Assembly (NCBI GenBank): GCA_013204605.1
Contig: JABMNI010000002.1
Span: 1-58,154, forward strand
Length of the DNA: 58,154 bases
Source: Ignavibacteria bacterium
GTDB lineage: Bacteria > Bacteroidota > Ignavibacteria > Kapaibacteriales > Kapaibacteriaceae
Direction of reading: 5' to 3'
Shown here piece by piece: positions 37,014-46,152 of this stretch. The notes beneath the pieces are model-generated. The model was given only the letters and a program-made list of their open reading frames with translations, was not told the origin of the DNA and ran no database searches. The position numbers were made by a program, and so were the translations under genes. Position 1 is the stretch's first letter. Each line of letters starts with the position of its first letter.

Positions 37014-37576
37014 AGAACAGTTTGGTGTTGAATAGTTTTTGAAATGGGGGATTTAGGGGGCTCAGACAATGCAGGGGCCTCATTCAATCCAAGGTGTGCT
37101 GAAAGCATGGCGCGTCCGCGATGCAACCGAGTTTTTACACCACCGGTGGTGCCACCTTGAATTTTTTGAATTTCTGCAAGACTCAAATCCAGCACGTAGA
37201 ACAGGACAATGGATTCGCGAATTTTGCGCGGGAGTATTTCCAACGATTCACGCAAGATTGCAGCGTCGGTCTCCGAATCGGGTAACGGACGCGTATCGTG
37301 AAGTTCTTCGGCTGCTTGTTCATCGAACCAACCGAATAGTTTTTTCCGGAAGCGCTGACGCTTTACTATTCTACTGGCTATGGTGAACAATACTGATTTG
37401 AGCGAATCCGCATCCTTCAGTCGGTGCATTCCTTCAAGCGCTTGAAGAATGGTTTCCTGCATCACATCCTCGGCCACGTGATTGTTGCCCACCATCTGCT
37501 TTACAAATCGCCATAACGACTCTCTGTGCGGCTCGAATGCCTCGATAAATTTTGCGGAACGTTGTTCCTTCGTCAT
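37010..37576 (-). CDS. RNA polymerase sigma factor, ECF type
   Basis: A 188-residue extracytoplasmic-function sigma factor. Region 2 holds WRFVKQMVGNNHVAEDVMQETILQALEG, and region 4 holds LPRKIRESIVLFYVLDLSLAEIQKI followed by TGGVKTRLHRGRAML, the helix-turn-helix for the -35 element. ATG at 37576 is preferred; the frame is open to 37615. It overlaps the gene for the membrane partner by four bases and has its own promoter-like sequence upstream, so autoregulation is likely. Signal and regulon unknown. Confidence 0.93.
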   Translation of the reverse strand: MTKEQRSAKFIEAFEPHRESLWRFVKQMVGNNHVAEDVMQETILQALEGMHRLKDADSLKSVLFTIASRIVKRQRFRKKLFGWFDEQAAEELHDTRPLPDSETDAAILRESLEILPRKIRESIVLFYVLDLSLAEIQKIQGGTTGGVKTRLHRGRAMLSAHLGLNEAPALSEPPKSPISKTIQHQTVL

Positions 37577-37617
37577 GATACTCCGGTTTATCACTGTTGT
37601 TGTTGAATCCAACACGG

Positions 37618-37647
37618 CATAAGTGACACCACACTCAAAAAGGTTTC
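37618..37647 (-). promoter_or_regulatory. Candidate autoregulated ECF promoter
   Basis: On the minus strand GAAACCTTTTTG (37647 to 37636) and GTCACTTATG (37627 to 37618) look like the AAC-type -35 and GTC-type -10 of ECF promoters, about 35-40 bases before the sigma start. It differs from the TAnnTTTG elements elsewhere in the window, as expected if the sigma factor reads its own promoter. Confidence 0.45.
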
Positions 37648-37669
37648 AGGGCTATTCAAATTTTGTTCA

Positions 37670-38836
37670 CTAATACTCAATAGTGATTTTTTCTGCGGCT
37701 TGTTTTGCGGTTTCGCGCAACTCCTCAATGCCTTCATCACCTCCAGCATACGCAAGCGCTACTCCCATTCTGCGATGTTTGCGCGTAGATGGCTTTCCAA
37801 ATATATTTATCTCAACATTTTCAATTTGAAGGGCTTCTTGAATACCGAGATAACTCGGCGTTGAAGAGTACTCTTGGTCTGCAAGTATGACAGCAGAAAC
37901 TGCATTTCTCAATAGTGTGATTTCTGGTATGGGGTATCCAAGTACGGCCCGTGCATGTAGGTCGAATTCGGATAGCTCGGTGCTATGTGCTAGGGTGACG
38001 AGGCCGGTATCGTGCGGACGCGGCGACAGCTCACTGAAAAACACTTCGTTCTTACCAAGAAAAAACTCTACTCCCCAAATTCCATATCCTCCCAAAGCTT
38101 CGGTGACCAACGCGGCCATTTTCTGTGCTTCGGCTAATTGCGTTGGCAACATTGCGTGCGGCATCCAAGATTCTTGGTAGTCGCCGCGTTCCTGCCGGTG
38201 TCCGATTGGTGGACAAAACCTTGTCGGTCCATTCCGCTGCGTTACCGTCAACAACGTTATCTCACTTTCAAACTCAATAAACTCTTCTACTATCAACTCA
38301 CGAATATCGCCGCGCGAACCTTCCATTCCATAGTCGAACGCATGTTGTATATCTGCGGCGGTGCGAATAACACTTTGCCCCTTTCCACTCGATGACATAA
38401 GGGGCTTTACCACGCACGGAATACCAATGTCTTGAACGGCTTCCACAAATTCCTCGTTTGTGGTGGCGTAGGCATAACGAGCGGTTCGTAGGCTAAGAGT
38501 TTGTGAGGCTAAATCTCGGATGGCCTTTCTATTCATCGTCATGTTTGCAGCATTGGCACTTGGAACTACTTGAATGCCTTGTTGTTCGTATGCGAATAAT
38601 CGCTCGGTTCTGATTGCTTCGATTTCGGGCACGATAATGTCGGGACGCACCTCTGCAACAATGGCATCAAGCACCGCTGCATCTAACATATTGCCCACAC
38701 GGAACTCATCGGCCACCTGCATGGCGGGGGCGTTGGCGTACGAATCGACGGCTACAACCCGGTGACCGTATCGCTTAACGGAAATGGTGAATTCTTTTCC
38801 GAGTTCGCCCGAACCTAGTAGTAAAATGGTTTTCAT
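37670..38836 (-). CDS. purT: Formate-dependent phosphoribosylglycinamide formyltransferase
   Basis: Third step of purine synthesis by the ATP and formate route. The 388 residues are an ATP-grasp enzyme: [18 protein letters not shown] opens the N-terminal domain, [14 protein letters not shown] binds ATP, and [26 protein letters not shown] holds the metal and catalytic region. Length is normal. The upstream gap to priA is 47 bases on the same strand. Confidence 0.96.
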   Translation of the reverse strand: MKTILLLGSGELGKEFTISVKRYGHRVVAVDSYANAPAMQVADEFRVGNMLDAAVLDAIVAEVRPDIIVPEIEAIRTERLFAYEQQGIQVVPSANAANMTMNRKAIRDLASQTLSLRTARYAYATTNEEFVEAVQDIGIPCVVKPLMSSSGKGQSVIRTAADIQHAFDYGMEGSRGDIRELIVEEFIEFESEITLLTVTQRNGPTRFCPPIGHRQERGDYQESWMPHAMLPTQLAEAQKMAALVTEALGGYGIWGVEFFLGKNEVFFSELSPRPHDTGLVTLAHSTELSEFDLHARAVLGYPIPEITLLRNAVSAVILADQEYSSTPSYLGIQEALQIENVEINIFGKPSTRKHRRMGVALAYAGGDEGIEELRETAKQAAEKITIEY

Positions 38837-38883
38837 GATGTGTGCTCAGTTTTGTTTGGAATAAACTACGAAACCCTGAATGG

Positions 38884-41397
38884 CTAGATAGAACCATTAG
38901 CATCAACATCAACTATTACGCGGACGGCCGAACTGGCATACGTTGCATAGTAGTCATTGAGTGCGGCTGTAAGAACTGCGCGGCATCCAGCTCCGCTGGG
39001 ATCCGTGTGACGAAAATTCTTGATTACAATGATCTTCCTGTAACGGTTGCGCACTCGCGGAATGGCCGGAGCTGCCGCTGGAAATCTTTCGTAATAATCG
39101 CTGTGTTGTGGGATGAGTGCCGTTAATACTTGTGCTGTATGGTCTACAGCAACTTCGTCGGCAGAGCTAATTGTAATAACTATGAATCGAGAATATGGCG
39201 GATACGAGGTCTGTCTTCGTACGCTCAACTCCTCAGTGCGCCACTGCTCCAACGAGTTATCCTTGGCCGTTGTTATAGTGTGATCTTCAGGTTGAGTGGT
39301 TTGAATTACCACCTTCCCGGGCTTACCAGCGTGGCGTCCGGCGCGACCCGACACCTGAACCAACAACTGCAACGTTCTCTCCGATGCGCGAAAATCTGAA
39401 TGAAACAACGACTGATCCGCATTCATCACGGCTACCAATGTTACTCGCGAAATGTCAAGCCCCTTAGCAATCATTTGAGTACCAACAAGAATATCAATGT
39501 CGCCGCTGGAGAAACGTTGCAGCATTTTTCTGTGCGCACCTTTCCGGCTTGTGGTATCGGCATCCATGCGTTCAACAACTATTTCACGATCGACGTGCGG
39601 AGTAGCAGTGAAAAATTCTTTGAGTTCCTCTTCAACGCGCTGGGTTCCGGCGCCAACGTCCTTGATGTCGACACTTCCACAAACCGTACACGCGGAATAC
39701 GCAGGTATATGGTAGGAGCAGTAGTGGCAGCGCAATGAACGCGAGGCCTTGTGATACGTGAGTTTAACATCGCAGTTCACGCACTCAGGAACATGCCCAC
39801 AATCGATACATTGCAGTTGCGATGAAAATCCACGTCGGTTCAGAAATAGTAGCGCACCTTCGTTGCGCTTTGTAGTGTTTACCAATTCGCGCAACAACTC
39901 CGTTGAAAACGAACCCTGTACGGTACCAGATTTTCTACCCTTTAGCATGTCTACGATTTCTATCTGGGGCAGCACCGCACCATCGGCGCGATGAAGAAGC
40001 TTGATGTGTTTGTAGCGATTTGTGTGAACGTTGTGAATTGATTCGAGCGATGGCGTGGCACTGCCAAGAACTACAGGACAGTTTTCTATCTGACCTCGCA
40101 TAATGGCAACATCGCGTCCGTTGTAGCGCGGCGCCGGATCCGTCTGCTTGTACGACGGATCATGCTCTTCATCAACAATTATCAAACCCAAATTCGACGT
40201 AGGTGTAAGAATTGCGCTACGCGGTCCGATTATCACGGCGGCTTCACCCGATCGTGCACGCCTCCATGCATCAATCCGTTCACCCAATCCAACCTTTGAA
40301 TGAATCAACACAACTTGGTTTTCAAAAATCGATGCAAACCGATCGAACAATTGTGGCGTGAGCGAAATTTCCGGCACCAGAAGAATTACTTGTTTGCCTT
40401 GCTTCACCACCTCCAACATTGCGCGTTGATACACGATGGTCTTGCCTGACCCAGTGATACCCTCTAATAACGTTGTCGAGAAATTTCCCGACGCAACATC
40501 CGATGTCAATGCTTCGATTGCTATTTTTTGCTCTGCCGTTGGACTCAATTCCAACTCATTGCGCTGCGAAAGCGAGGTAAGTGAATCGAACGATTCCAAT
40601 TTATACGCCGAAATATTCTCAGAATCGGCAAGCCCCTTATCAATCAAACTTTCCACCACCGATACCGAACACTGCAGTTCCTTAACAATGCTTTTTATGG
40701 ATACCCACGGCTCGCCACGTTCATGCGCAAGGTAGAGTAAGCCCAGTGCTAGGCTTTGTTTGGGGGCTTTCTGGTCAAGCAAATTGAATGTTTGCTGCAG
40801 ACGCTCTTCATTACCCGCCAGACCCGCATCGATGCTTACTGCGCGGACGGATTTTCCGGCTTTGTCTGACTCCATTTCGCGTGTGATTTCAATTATTCCG
40901 TTCCGCTGCAACGAATCCAACTGGTCGGCAATAGTTGTGCTTTTTAGCGTGCGTTGCAGGAATGAAATAGTCAGGTCGGCATCGTGGGCTTGGAGCACCT
41001 CCATCAACGCGGCACGCTTCGGTGCCTTGCGTTTCATTGTCGACAATTCATCGGCTGTAGGTACTGCGATTACTTTTACACGAATAATTTCACTGGGTGC
41101 TAGGCCGGCAGGTAACGATGCTGCAAGAACCTCGCCGTGCGAACACATATAATACTGCGCAATTCTTTTTGCGAACTCAACAAATTGCGGAGTGAACGAA
41201 GGCGCATCATCTAGCACCTCAATTACATCCTTCACGGCATCAACTTCTCCTACCTCGATTTCAACAATGGTGCCGGTCATAACTCGGCGTCCGAGCGGCA
41301 CTAAAACCCTACTACCAACAGCAATTGTTGGATAATCTTCTAACCGATATGTGTACGGTGGAATACGGGGGATAGGGAGTGCTACGCTGACATACAT
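38884..41397 (-). CDS. priA: Primosomal protein N' (PriA helicase)
   Basis: Restarts stalled replication forks. The 837-residue superfamily 2 helicase has a 3'-DNA-binding domain at the N-terminus, Walker A GITGSGKT, Walker B IIVDEEHDPSYKQ, and the zinc-binding insertion with eight cysteines (CIDCGHVPECVNC, CHYC, CTVC). LVGTQMIAKGLDI and QVSGRAGRH are the later helicase motifs. A near-consensus -7 element TAATTTAG sits four bases before its ATG, so it may be leaderless. Confidence 0.96.
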   Translation of the reverse strand: MYVSVALPIPRIPPYTYRLEDYPTIAVGSRVLVPLGRRVMTGTIVEIEVGEVDAVKDVIEVLDDAPSFTPQFVEFAKRIAQYYMCSHGEVLAASLPAGLAPSEIIRVKVIAVPTADELSTMKRKAPKRAALMEVLQAHDADLTISFLQRTLKSTTIADQLDSLQRNGIIEITREMESDKAGKSVRAVSIDAGLAGNEERLQQTFNLLDQKAPKQSLALGLLYLAHERGEPWVSIKSIVKELQCSVSVVESLIDKGLADSENISAYKLESFDSLTSLSQRNELELSPTAEQKIAIEALTSDVASGNFSTTLLEGITGSGKTIVYQRAMLEVVKQGKQVILLVPEISLTPQLFDRFASIFENQVVLIHSKVGLGERIDAWRRARSGEAAVIIGPRSAILTPTSNLGLIIVDEEHDPSYKQTDPAPRYNGRDVAIMRGQIENCPVVLGSATPSLESIHNVHTNRYKHIKLLHRADGAVLPQIEIVDMLKGRKSGTVQGSFSTELLRELVNTTKRNEGALLFLNRRGFSSQLQCIDCGHVPECVNCDVKLTYHKASRSLRCHYCSYHIPAYSACTVCGSVDIKDVGAGTQRVEEELKEFFTATPHVDREIVVERMDADTTSRKGAHRKMLQRFSSGDIDILVGTQMIAKGLDISRVTLVAVMNADQSLFHSDFRASERTLQLLVQVSGRAGRHAGKPGKVVIQTTQPEDHTITTAKDNSLEQWRTEELSVRRQTSYPPYSRFIVITISSADEVAVDHTAQVLTALIPQHSDYYERFPAAAPAIPRVRNRYRKIIVIKNFRHTDPSGAGCRAVLTAALNDYYATYASSAVRVIVDVDANGSI

Positions 41398-41466
41398 CGT
41401 TCTAAATTACGGCATGCTGGAAAGCCCCTTCACAATAAAATCGGAAATTGGTCGACAAAGCGGGCC

Positions 41467-42645
41467 ATGAAAGCACAACAATTATTGAAGTTAGTGTATG
41501 CCACAGTGGCTGCAGTGTTGGCGGCCCATCCTATGTCGGCATTTGCGCCCAGTTTTGCGCCCGGTAATGATGACATCTCAACATCGCGCTCGAACGCCAT
41601 TACACGTGCCGTACAAATGTGTTCGCCGGCAATTGTGGGGATAAGCGTTACGGAAATTCGCGAGCAGACGTTTGTGGATCCGTATGGACCTTGGAACGAC
41701 CCATATTTCGGACGGTACTTTCCGCAGGAGTATTACACGAAGCGGTACAATGTGCACGGAGTGGGTTCGGGTTTTATTATTTCGCCAGACGGATACATTG
41801 TGACAAATGATCACGTTGCCGGCAATGCATCGAAAATTGTGGTGACACTTACGGGTGGGAAAAAGTACGACGCAAAAATTATTGGATCTGATGCGGTTAC
41901 TGATGTAGCGTTGTTGAAAATTGAAGGAAACGATTTTCCATATTTGAAGTTCGCTCCTGAAAATGATTTGCAAGTTGGAGAGTGGGCAATTGCATTTGGA
42001 AATCCGTTTGGACTTTTCGATAACAACTCGAAACCAACCGTCACGGTGGGTGTGATAAGTAACATCGATATCAATTTCACTCAGGCCGATGGGAACTCGA
42101 AGGAACGCGTGTACAAAGGGATGATACAAACCGATGCGGCAATTTCATCGGGCAATAGTGGTGGACCGCTGGTGAATGCCACCGGCGATGTGGTAGGCAT
42201 TAACACCGTGATTTATTCTACGTCACAAAATTCACGCGGCGCAGGATCAATAGGAATTGGATTTTCCATTCCCATTCATCGTGCGAAGATCATTATTGAC
42301 AAGCTGAAACGAGGCAAACCGATTGACCGTGAGTTTTGGACCGGGATTAGGCTACAGGATGTGAATGAAGATGTGGCGGCCTACTTCCGGCTTTCAACCA
42401 GCGAGGGTATGTTGATAACGCAGGTGGCAGGGGGCTCACCAGGCGATGAAGCCGGACTGGAACCTGGAGACGTGATTATTGAAATAGACGGACAAAAAAC
42501 TCGGACGCTACAAGACATTAATTTGGCAATCTTGGATGGGGAAGTTGGAACGGTATTAAAAATGACGGTGCAGCGGGGAGCTGGGCAAAAAGTGATAGCT
42601 TTGACGCTCAAGAAACCAATGAAAAGTCGTGGTGGAAGAAACTAA
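41467..42645 (+). CDS. HtrA/DegP-type periplasmic serine protease with one PDZ domain
   Basis: A 392-residue periplasmic protease and chaperone-type enzyme. The signal peptide ends near HPMSAFA (about residue 27). The trypsin-like domain has His116 (VTNDHVAG), Asp146 ([12 protein letters not shown]) and Ser231 ([11 protein letters not shown]). One PDZ domain follows (about 285-380, [24 protein letters not shown]). DegP has two PDZ domains, so this is closer to DegS in layout, but it has a cleavable signal rather than a membrane anchor. It overlaps lptB by 17 bases, linking it to envelope maintenance. Confidence 0.93.
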   Translation: MKAQQLLKLVYATVAAVLAAHPMSAFAPSFAPGNDDISTSRSNAITRAVQMCSPAIVGISVTEIREQTFVDPYGPWNDPYFGRYFPQEYYTKRYNVHGVGSGFIISPDGYIVTNDHVAGNASKIVVTLTGGKKYDAKIIGSDAVTDVALLKIEGNDFPYLKFAPENDLQVGEWAIAFGNPFGLFDNNSKPTVTVGVISNIDINFTQADGNSKERVYKGMIQTDAAISSGNSGGPLVNATGDVVGINTVIYSTSQNSRGAGSIGIGFSIPIHRAKIIIDKLKRGKPIDREFWTGIRLQDVNEDVAAYFRLSTSEGMLITQVAGGSPGDEAGLEPGDVIIEIDGQKTRTLQDINLAILDGEVGTVLKMTVQRGAGQKVIALTLKKPMKSRGGRN

Positions 42646-43393
42646 AGTATTTAAGAGCTCTTTACGAGCTACCGATTTAAAAAAGGTGTACAAAAAGAGA
42701 GTTGTTGTAAAAAGCAGCTCTCTTCTTGTTAATCAGGGTGAAGTAGTTGGCTTGTTGGGTCCGAACGGTGCCGGCAAAACCACCACATTCTGCATGATCG
42801 TGGGCATGGTGAAGCCCGAATATGGAAGCGTATTTATCGATGACGATGATATCACGCGGATTCCGATGTATAGGCGGGCAAAGGCAGGCATAGCGTACTT
42901 GCCACAAGAGCCCTCAATTTTTCGCAAGTTGAGCGTTGAGCAAAACATCCTGGCGATTCTTCAAATTAAACGGATGCCCCACTCGGCTAGAAAAGAAAAA
43001 ATGGAACAGCTCCTCGAGGAGTTCGGACTTGAAAAGATTCGGAAAAGTAAGGGCTATCAACTTTCCGGTGGTGAACGAAGACGTTGCGAAATTGCACGTG
43101 CATTGGCAACCGACCCGAAGTTTGTGTTGCTCGACGAGCCTTTTGCGGGCATCGATCCGCTTGCCGTTGAAGACATTATGAATATTGTAACGTCATTGAA
43201 AAACAAGGGGATTGGCGTATTGATCACAGATCATAATGTTCACGAAACGTTGAACATCACCGATCGAGCGTACATCATTATCGACGGAACAATGTTTGTA
43301 AATGGCACGGCACATGAAATTGCCGAAAACGAAGAAGTGCGCCGTCTGTATTTAGGTGAGCACTTCAAACTTGACAGGTACGATGGGGAGTAA
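42629..43393 (+). CDS. lptB: LPS export ABC transporter ATP-binding protein LptB
   Basis: Energises lipopolysaccharide transport from the inner to the outer membrane. Walker A is GPNGAGKTT, the Q-loop [17 protein letters not shown] is the typical LptB sequence, the signature is [18 protein letters not shown], Walker B is [13 protein letters not shown] and the H-loop is ITDHNVHET. The start is GTG at 42629, inside htrA. LptF, LptG, LptA and LptC genes are outside the window. Confidence 0.94.
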   Translation: MVEETKVFKSSLRATDLKKVYKKRVVVKSSSLLVNQGEVVGLLGPNGAGKTTTFCMIVGMVKPEYGSVFIDDDDITRIPMYRRAKAGIAYLPQEPSIFRKLSVEQNILAILQIKRMPHSARKEKMEQLLEEFGLEKIRKSKGYQLSGGERRRCEIARALATDPKFVLLDEPFAGIDPLAVEDIMNIVTSLKNKGIGVLITDHNVHETLNITDRAYIIIDGTMFVNGTAHEIAENEEVRRLYLGEHFKLDRYDGE

Positions 43394-43412
43394 TAGGGGA
43401 GTAAGCTCGAAC

Positions 43413-45617
43413 CTATTTTCTGTATTCAAGTTGTAGCATAAAATTTCTGCTGGGTCCGAGGTTTGCCACGTATTCTGTGTACGCATAATTCATCACATTG
43501 CGTCCAATAATCGAAAACCTCATTGGAACATTCAAGAACGATGCAAAATCGAATATCAACCTCGCATCCACAATGTGCGCCGGTACACGTTGATCTGCAT
43601 CCGGTATAAACAGCTGAAGTTGCGCATCGGTGGTTGTAATCTTGCTCACGTACCTGTAATCTGCCTGCACGTCCACTCCGTCAAACACTTGCCACGAGGC
43701 ACGATTATACCACAACACAGCATTCCGATATTTGAGTTCTCTGTCTAAGCCAATATCTTTCGGAGCCATAAGAGTCAGTCCGGTTTCAAAACGAATATTC
43801 TTTGCAACCAACGTTCTAATAGTTAACTCGGCGCCGATAATCCTAGCCTGAGTAACGTTTTTGAACACGATGGGAACGCTTGCCTGATCCACTGCAAATT
43901 CCGGCTCGATTAAATTGCGGAGCTCGTTGTCGAACACCGCTACGTCAACGTCGATGGGCAACAACCAGTTGGTGACGGTGATGTGGGCGCCTATCTCGGC
44001 CGACCATGAACTCTCGGGCAAAATGTTCGGATTGGGAATTACATTAAACGGACCGTACCGAATATTCGCATAGCGCTCCGCAACTGTAGCGGCGCGAAAG
44101 CCGCGTCCAAGTGATGCACGAAAGTTTAAGAAATCTGAAAACTTATACGACGCTCCAAATTTTGGCGAAAGCTCTAACTGCGGTTTCAGTGTATACGTTT
44201 CTTCACGGTCAACACGAAGCCCCGCCGTAAAAACCCAATACTTCAACTCTGTTACTTCGGCCTGCGCAAAGGCACTGATAATCGACTGCAACTGAAAACC
44301 GTACAAATCTGAACGCACATGATTTAGTTTTCCCGTAATGCCCGACGTAAGGGTGATGGTAGGAACTATCACCGAGGTAACTTGTACATCCACGTTATGC
44401 GAATAGGCGGTGGATTTATTCGACTCAAGAGCTACACCGTTCACGCGATTTTCGAACGTTGTTCTATATGTAGCCGGACGAACTGTCAAACTTGTCTTGT
44501 CGGAAAACAAATACAGCCACTCGCCCGACAATGCAAAACGCGTGGTATAGAGTCTTTCATCAAGGTTCTGCTCCAGCGGCGGCAAGGTTGCATTAGTTAG
44601 GTTTCGCCAGTAAATAAAATTTTGTGAATTCTCCACGGCAACCAACGTTGCCACGGTAAACGAGTTTTGATACGTAGGTTGCCACACGGCTTTCCCGTAT
44701 CCAAATCCGCGCAGGTGCTTGTCGAACTCCCTCGATCCCTCGTCATACCGCACACCCCCACTCGCACTAAACGAAAAATCTCCAACAGATTGCGCCACCC
44801 GCAAGTCTGCACCCGACTGTGTAGGAACGGTATTGCGGTATTTCCACGAATCATACTTCGGGAACTCGTACACACCCATGTAGCTCCGGGCACTCAATTC
44901 TAGTTTTTTGGCAGGGGGCTTTGTGAACATGCTCACCACGCCACCCAGGGCGCCGGTTCCGTACAAGGCACTGCCAGCCCCCTTAATAATTTCAATTCTA
45001 TCCACGTCGGCTACCGGCAGAACATCGAATTTTATATCGCCGTTATCGCCTGAGAGTAATGGCATTCCATCTAAGAGCACGGCCGTTCTCGATCCAATTC
45101 CAAGTGCAAAGCCCGATGCTCCTCGAATATTTACCTGATCGCCCTGCACGGTTACGCCACTCACATACTTTAGCGCATCATCTAACTTGGTAATCGCTCG
45201 GCTATCCAAATCAGCACTTGTAAGCGTGCTCACGCTTATAGGAACGTCTTGGGCAGCTTGCACACGTCGGTTGGCCGAAACCACCACCTGGTCCGTTTCT
45301 AGGGGCGACTGCAATAATGTCACCACAATGTCCTTTGGTTCCGTTGTTCTGAAAACCACCATTGTTGAAGATTTCTCATACCCAATGCTCGAAAACCGCA
45401 GTATGAGTGTGCCCGCAGAAAGCCCCTTTAACCGAAATCTTCCATCCGTACCCGAAACCGCACCAATCTGGGTGCCATCAACACGCACCATAACGCCGGC
45501 CACGGGTGTGCCTAATTCGCGGTCGGAAATGAAGCCGTTTATGATGCCGGTTTGCGACCACGCATTAACCACACTGATTAAAAGCAACACGCAGAATATG
45601 AGCACGGACTTCATCAT
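43413..45617 (-). CDS. TonB-dependent outer-membrane receptor
   Basis: A 734-residue barrel receptor. The signal peptide ends near VNAWS (about 21). A carboxypeptidase-regulatory-like domain (about 24-105, INGFISDRELGTPVAGVMVRV) precedes the plug (about 115-240, with NIRGASGFALGIGSRTAVLLDGMPLL and GSALYGTGALGGVVS) and a 22-strand barrel ending NFMLQLEYRK with the terminal aromatic. Such receptors import siderophores, cobalamin or other ligands, driven by TonB. The cargo is unknown; a lipoprotein gene precedes it by 22 bases and may be a surface partner. Confidence 0.93.
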   Translation of the reverse strand: MMKSVLIFCVLLLISVVNAWSQTGIINGFISDRELGTPVAGVMVRVDGTQIGAVSGTDGRFRLKGLSAGTLILRFSSIGYEKSSTMVVFRTTEPKDIVVTLLQSPLETDQVVVSANRRVQAAQDVPISVSTLTSADLDSRAITKLDDALKYVSGVTVQGDQVNIRGASGFALGIGSRTAVLLDGMPLLSGDNGDIKFDVLPVADVDRIEIIKGAGSALYGTGALGGVVSMFTKPPAKKLELSARSYMGVYEFPKYDSWKYRNTVPTQSGADLRVAQSVGDFSFSASGGVRYDEGSREFDKHLRGFGYGKAVWQPTYQNSFTVATLVAVENSQNFIYWRNLTNATLPPLEQNLDERLYTTRFALSGEWLYLFSDKTSLTVRPATYRTTFENRVNGVALESNKSTAYSHNVDVQVTSVIVPTITLTSGITGKLNHVRSDLYGFQLQSIISAFAQAEVTELKYWVFTAGLRVDREETYTLKPQLELSPKFGASYKFSDFLNFRASLGRGFRAATVAERYANIRYGPFNVIPNPNILPESSWSAEIGAHITVTNWLLPIDVDVAVFDNELRNLIEPEFAVDQASVPIVFKNVTQARIIGAELTIRTLVAKNIRFETGLTLMAPKDIGLDRELKYRNAVLWYNRASWQVFDGVDVQADYRYVSKITTTDAQLQLFIPDADQRVPAHIVDARLIFDFASFLNVPMRFSIIGRNVMNYAYTEYVANLGPSRNFMLQLEYRK

Positions 45618-45639
45618 GCAATTGTACTCGATGAATTCT

Positions 45640-46152
45640 TCATTTGAACGGCTGTGGTGGAAGTTGGTCGAAATCGACGGTGAAATTGATAGTAGCTGTT
45701 TCGCCGGTCAGGATTGACACCGTACCGGGCTGGTTTACGTTGCCGGTTGGCGCATACACCGATAGCATCAGCCAATCAGTAAGCGGGCTGGGTCCGTTGC
45801 GTAGGGCCACAACCACATACCGAAACGTGCGCGGTGCGGGGTTGATTTGTATAGCATACTGCGTTGAAATGGCGGGCGATGGAAGGGTATTCGAAAAAGC
45901 AGCACTTCCGCTAAGAATAGCACCTAAAACTGCTGTTGTGGATGTTGGAATGGAATCGAACATCACCACGCGGAGGTCGTACACGCTATCGGCCGGCCAC
46001 GATGCCTCACCGCCCACATACGTTACCGTACCCCGAAATTCGGTTATCGGTGGAACGTTGGCAGGATTGAGTCCTTCGCAACCCCACACCGTACCCAGTA
46101 CAAGGCACCAGACTATCACGAAGATTTTTGACGAGTTGTAGCTTTGCTGCAT
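45640..46152 (-). CDS. Lipoprotein upstream of the TonB receptor
   Basis: A 170-residue protein with signal ending LVLGTVWGCEG, so the Cys near residue 25 is probably lipidated. The mature part resembles a small beta sandwich (ITEFRGTVTYVGG through TVSILTGETATINFTVDF) but no family is recognised. Cotranscription with the receptor suggests a role in the same uptake step. Its ATG (minus strand 46152-46150) overlaps the ATG of the divergent nnr gene by two bases, so each coding sequence occupies the other's upstream region. Confidence 0.75.
   Translation of the reverse strand: MQQSYNSSKIFVIVWCLVLGTVWGCEGLNPANVPPITEFRGTVTYVGGEASWPADSVYDLRVVMFDSIPTSTTAVLGAILSGSAAFSNTLPSPAISTQYAIQINPAPRTFRYVVVALRNGPSPLTDWLMLSVYAPTGNVNQPGTVSILTGETATINFTVDFDQLPPQPFK
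46139..46146 (+). promoter_or_regulatory. -7 promoter element of nnr, predicted leaderless
   Basis: TAGCTTTG matches TAnnTTTG and ends exactly four bases before the ATG at 46151, the same spacing as at accC. It lies inside the coding region of the divergent lipoprotein, which is possible only because nnr needs no leader. Confidence 0.5.

Noticed and set aside
41578-42129. 183-codon minus-strand frame in the HtrA gene
   Set aside because: Antisense to the catalytic domain of HtrA, no start context, no domain.
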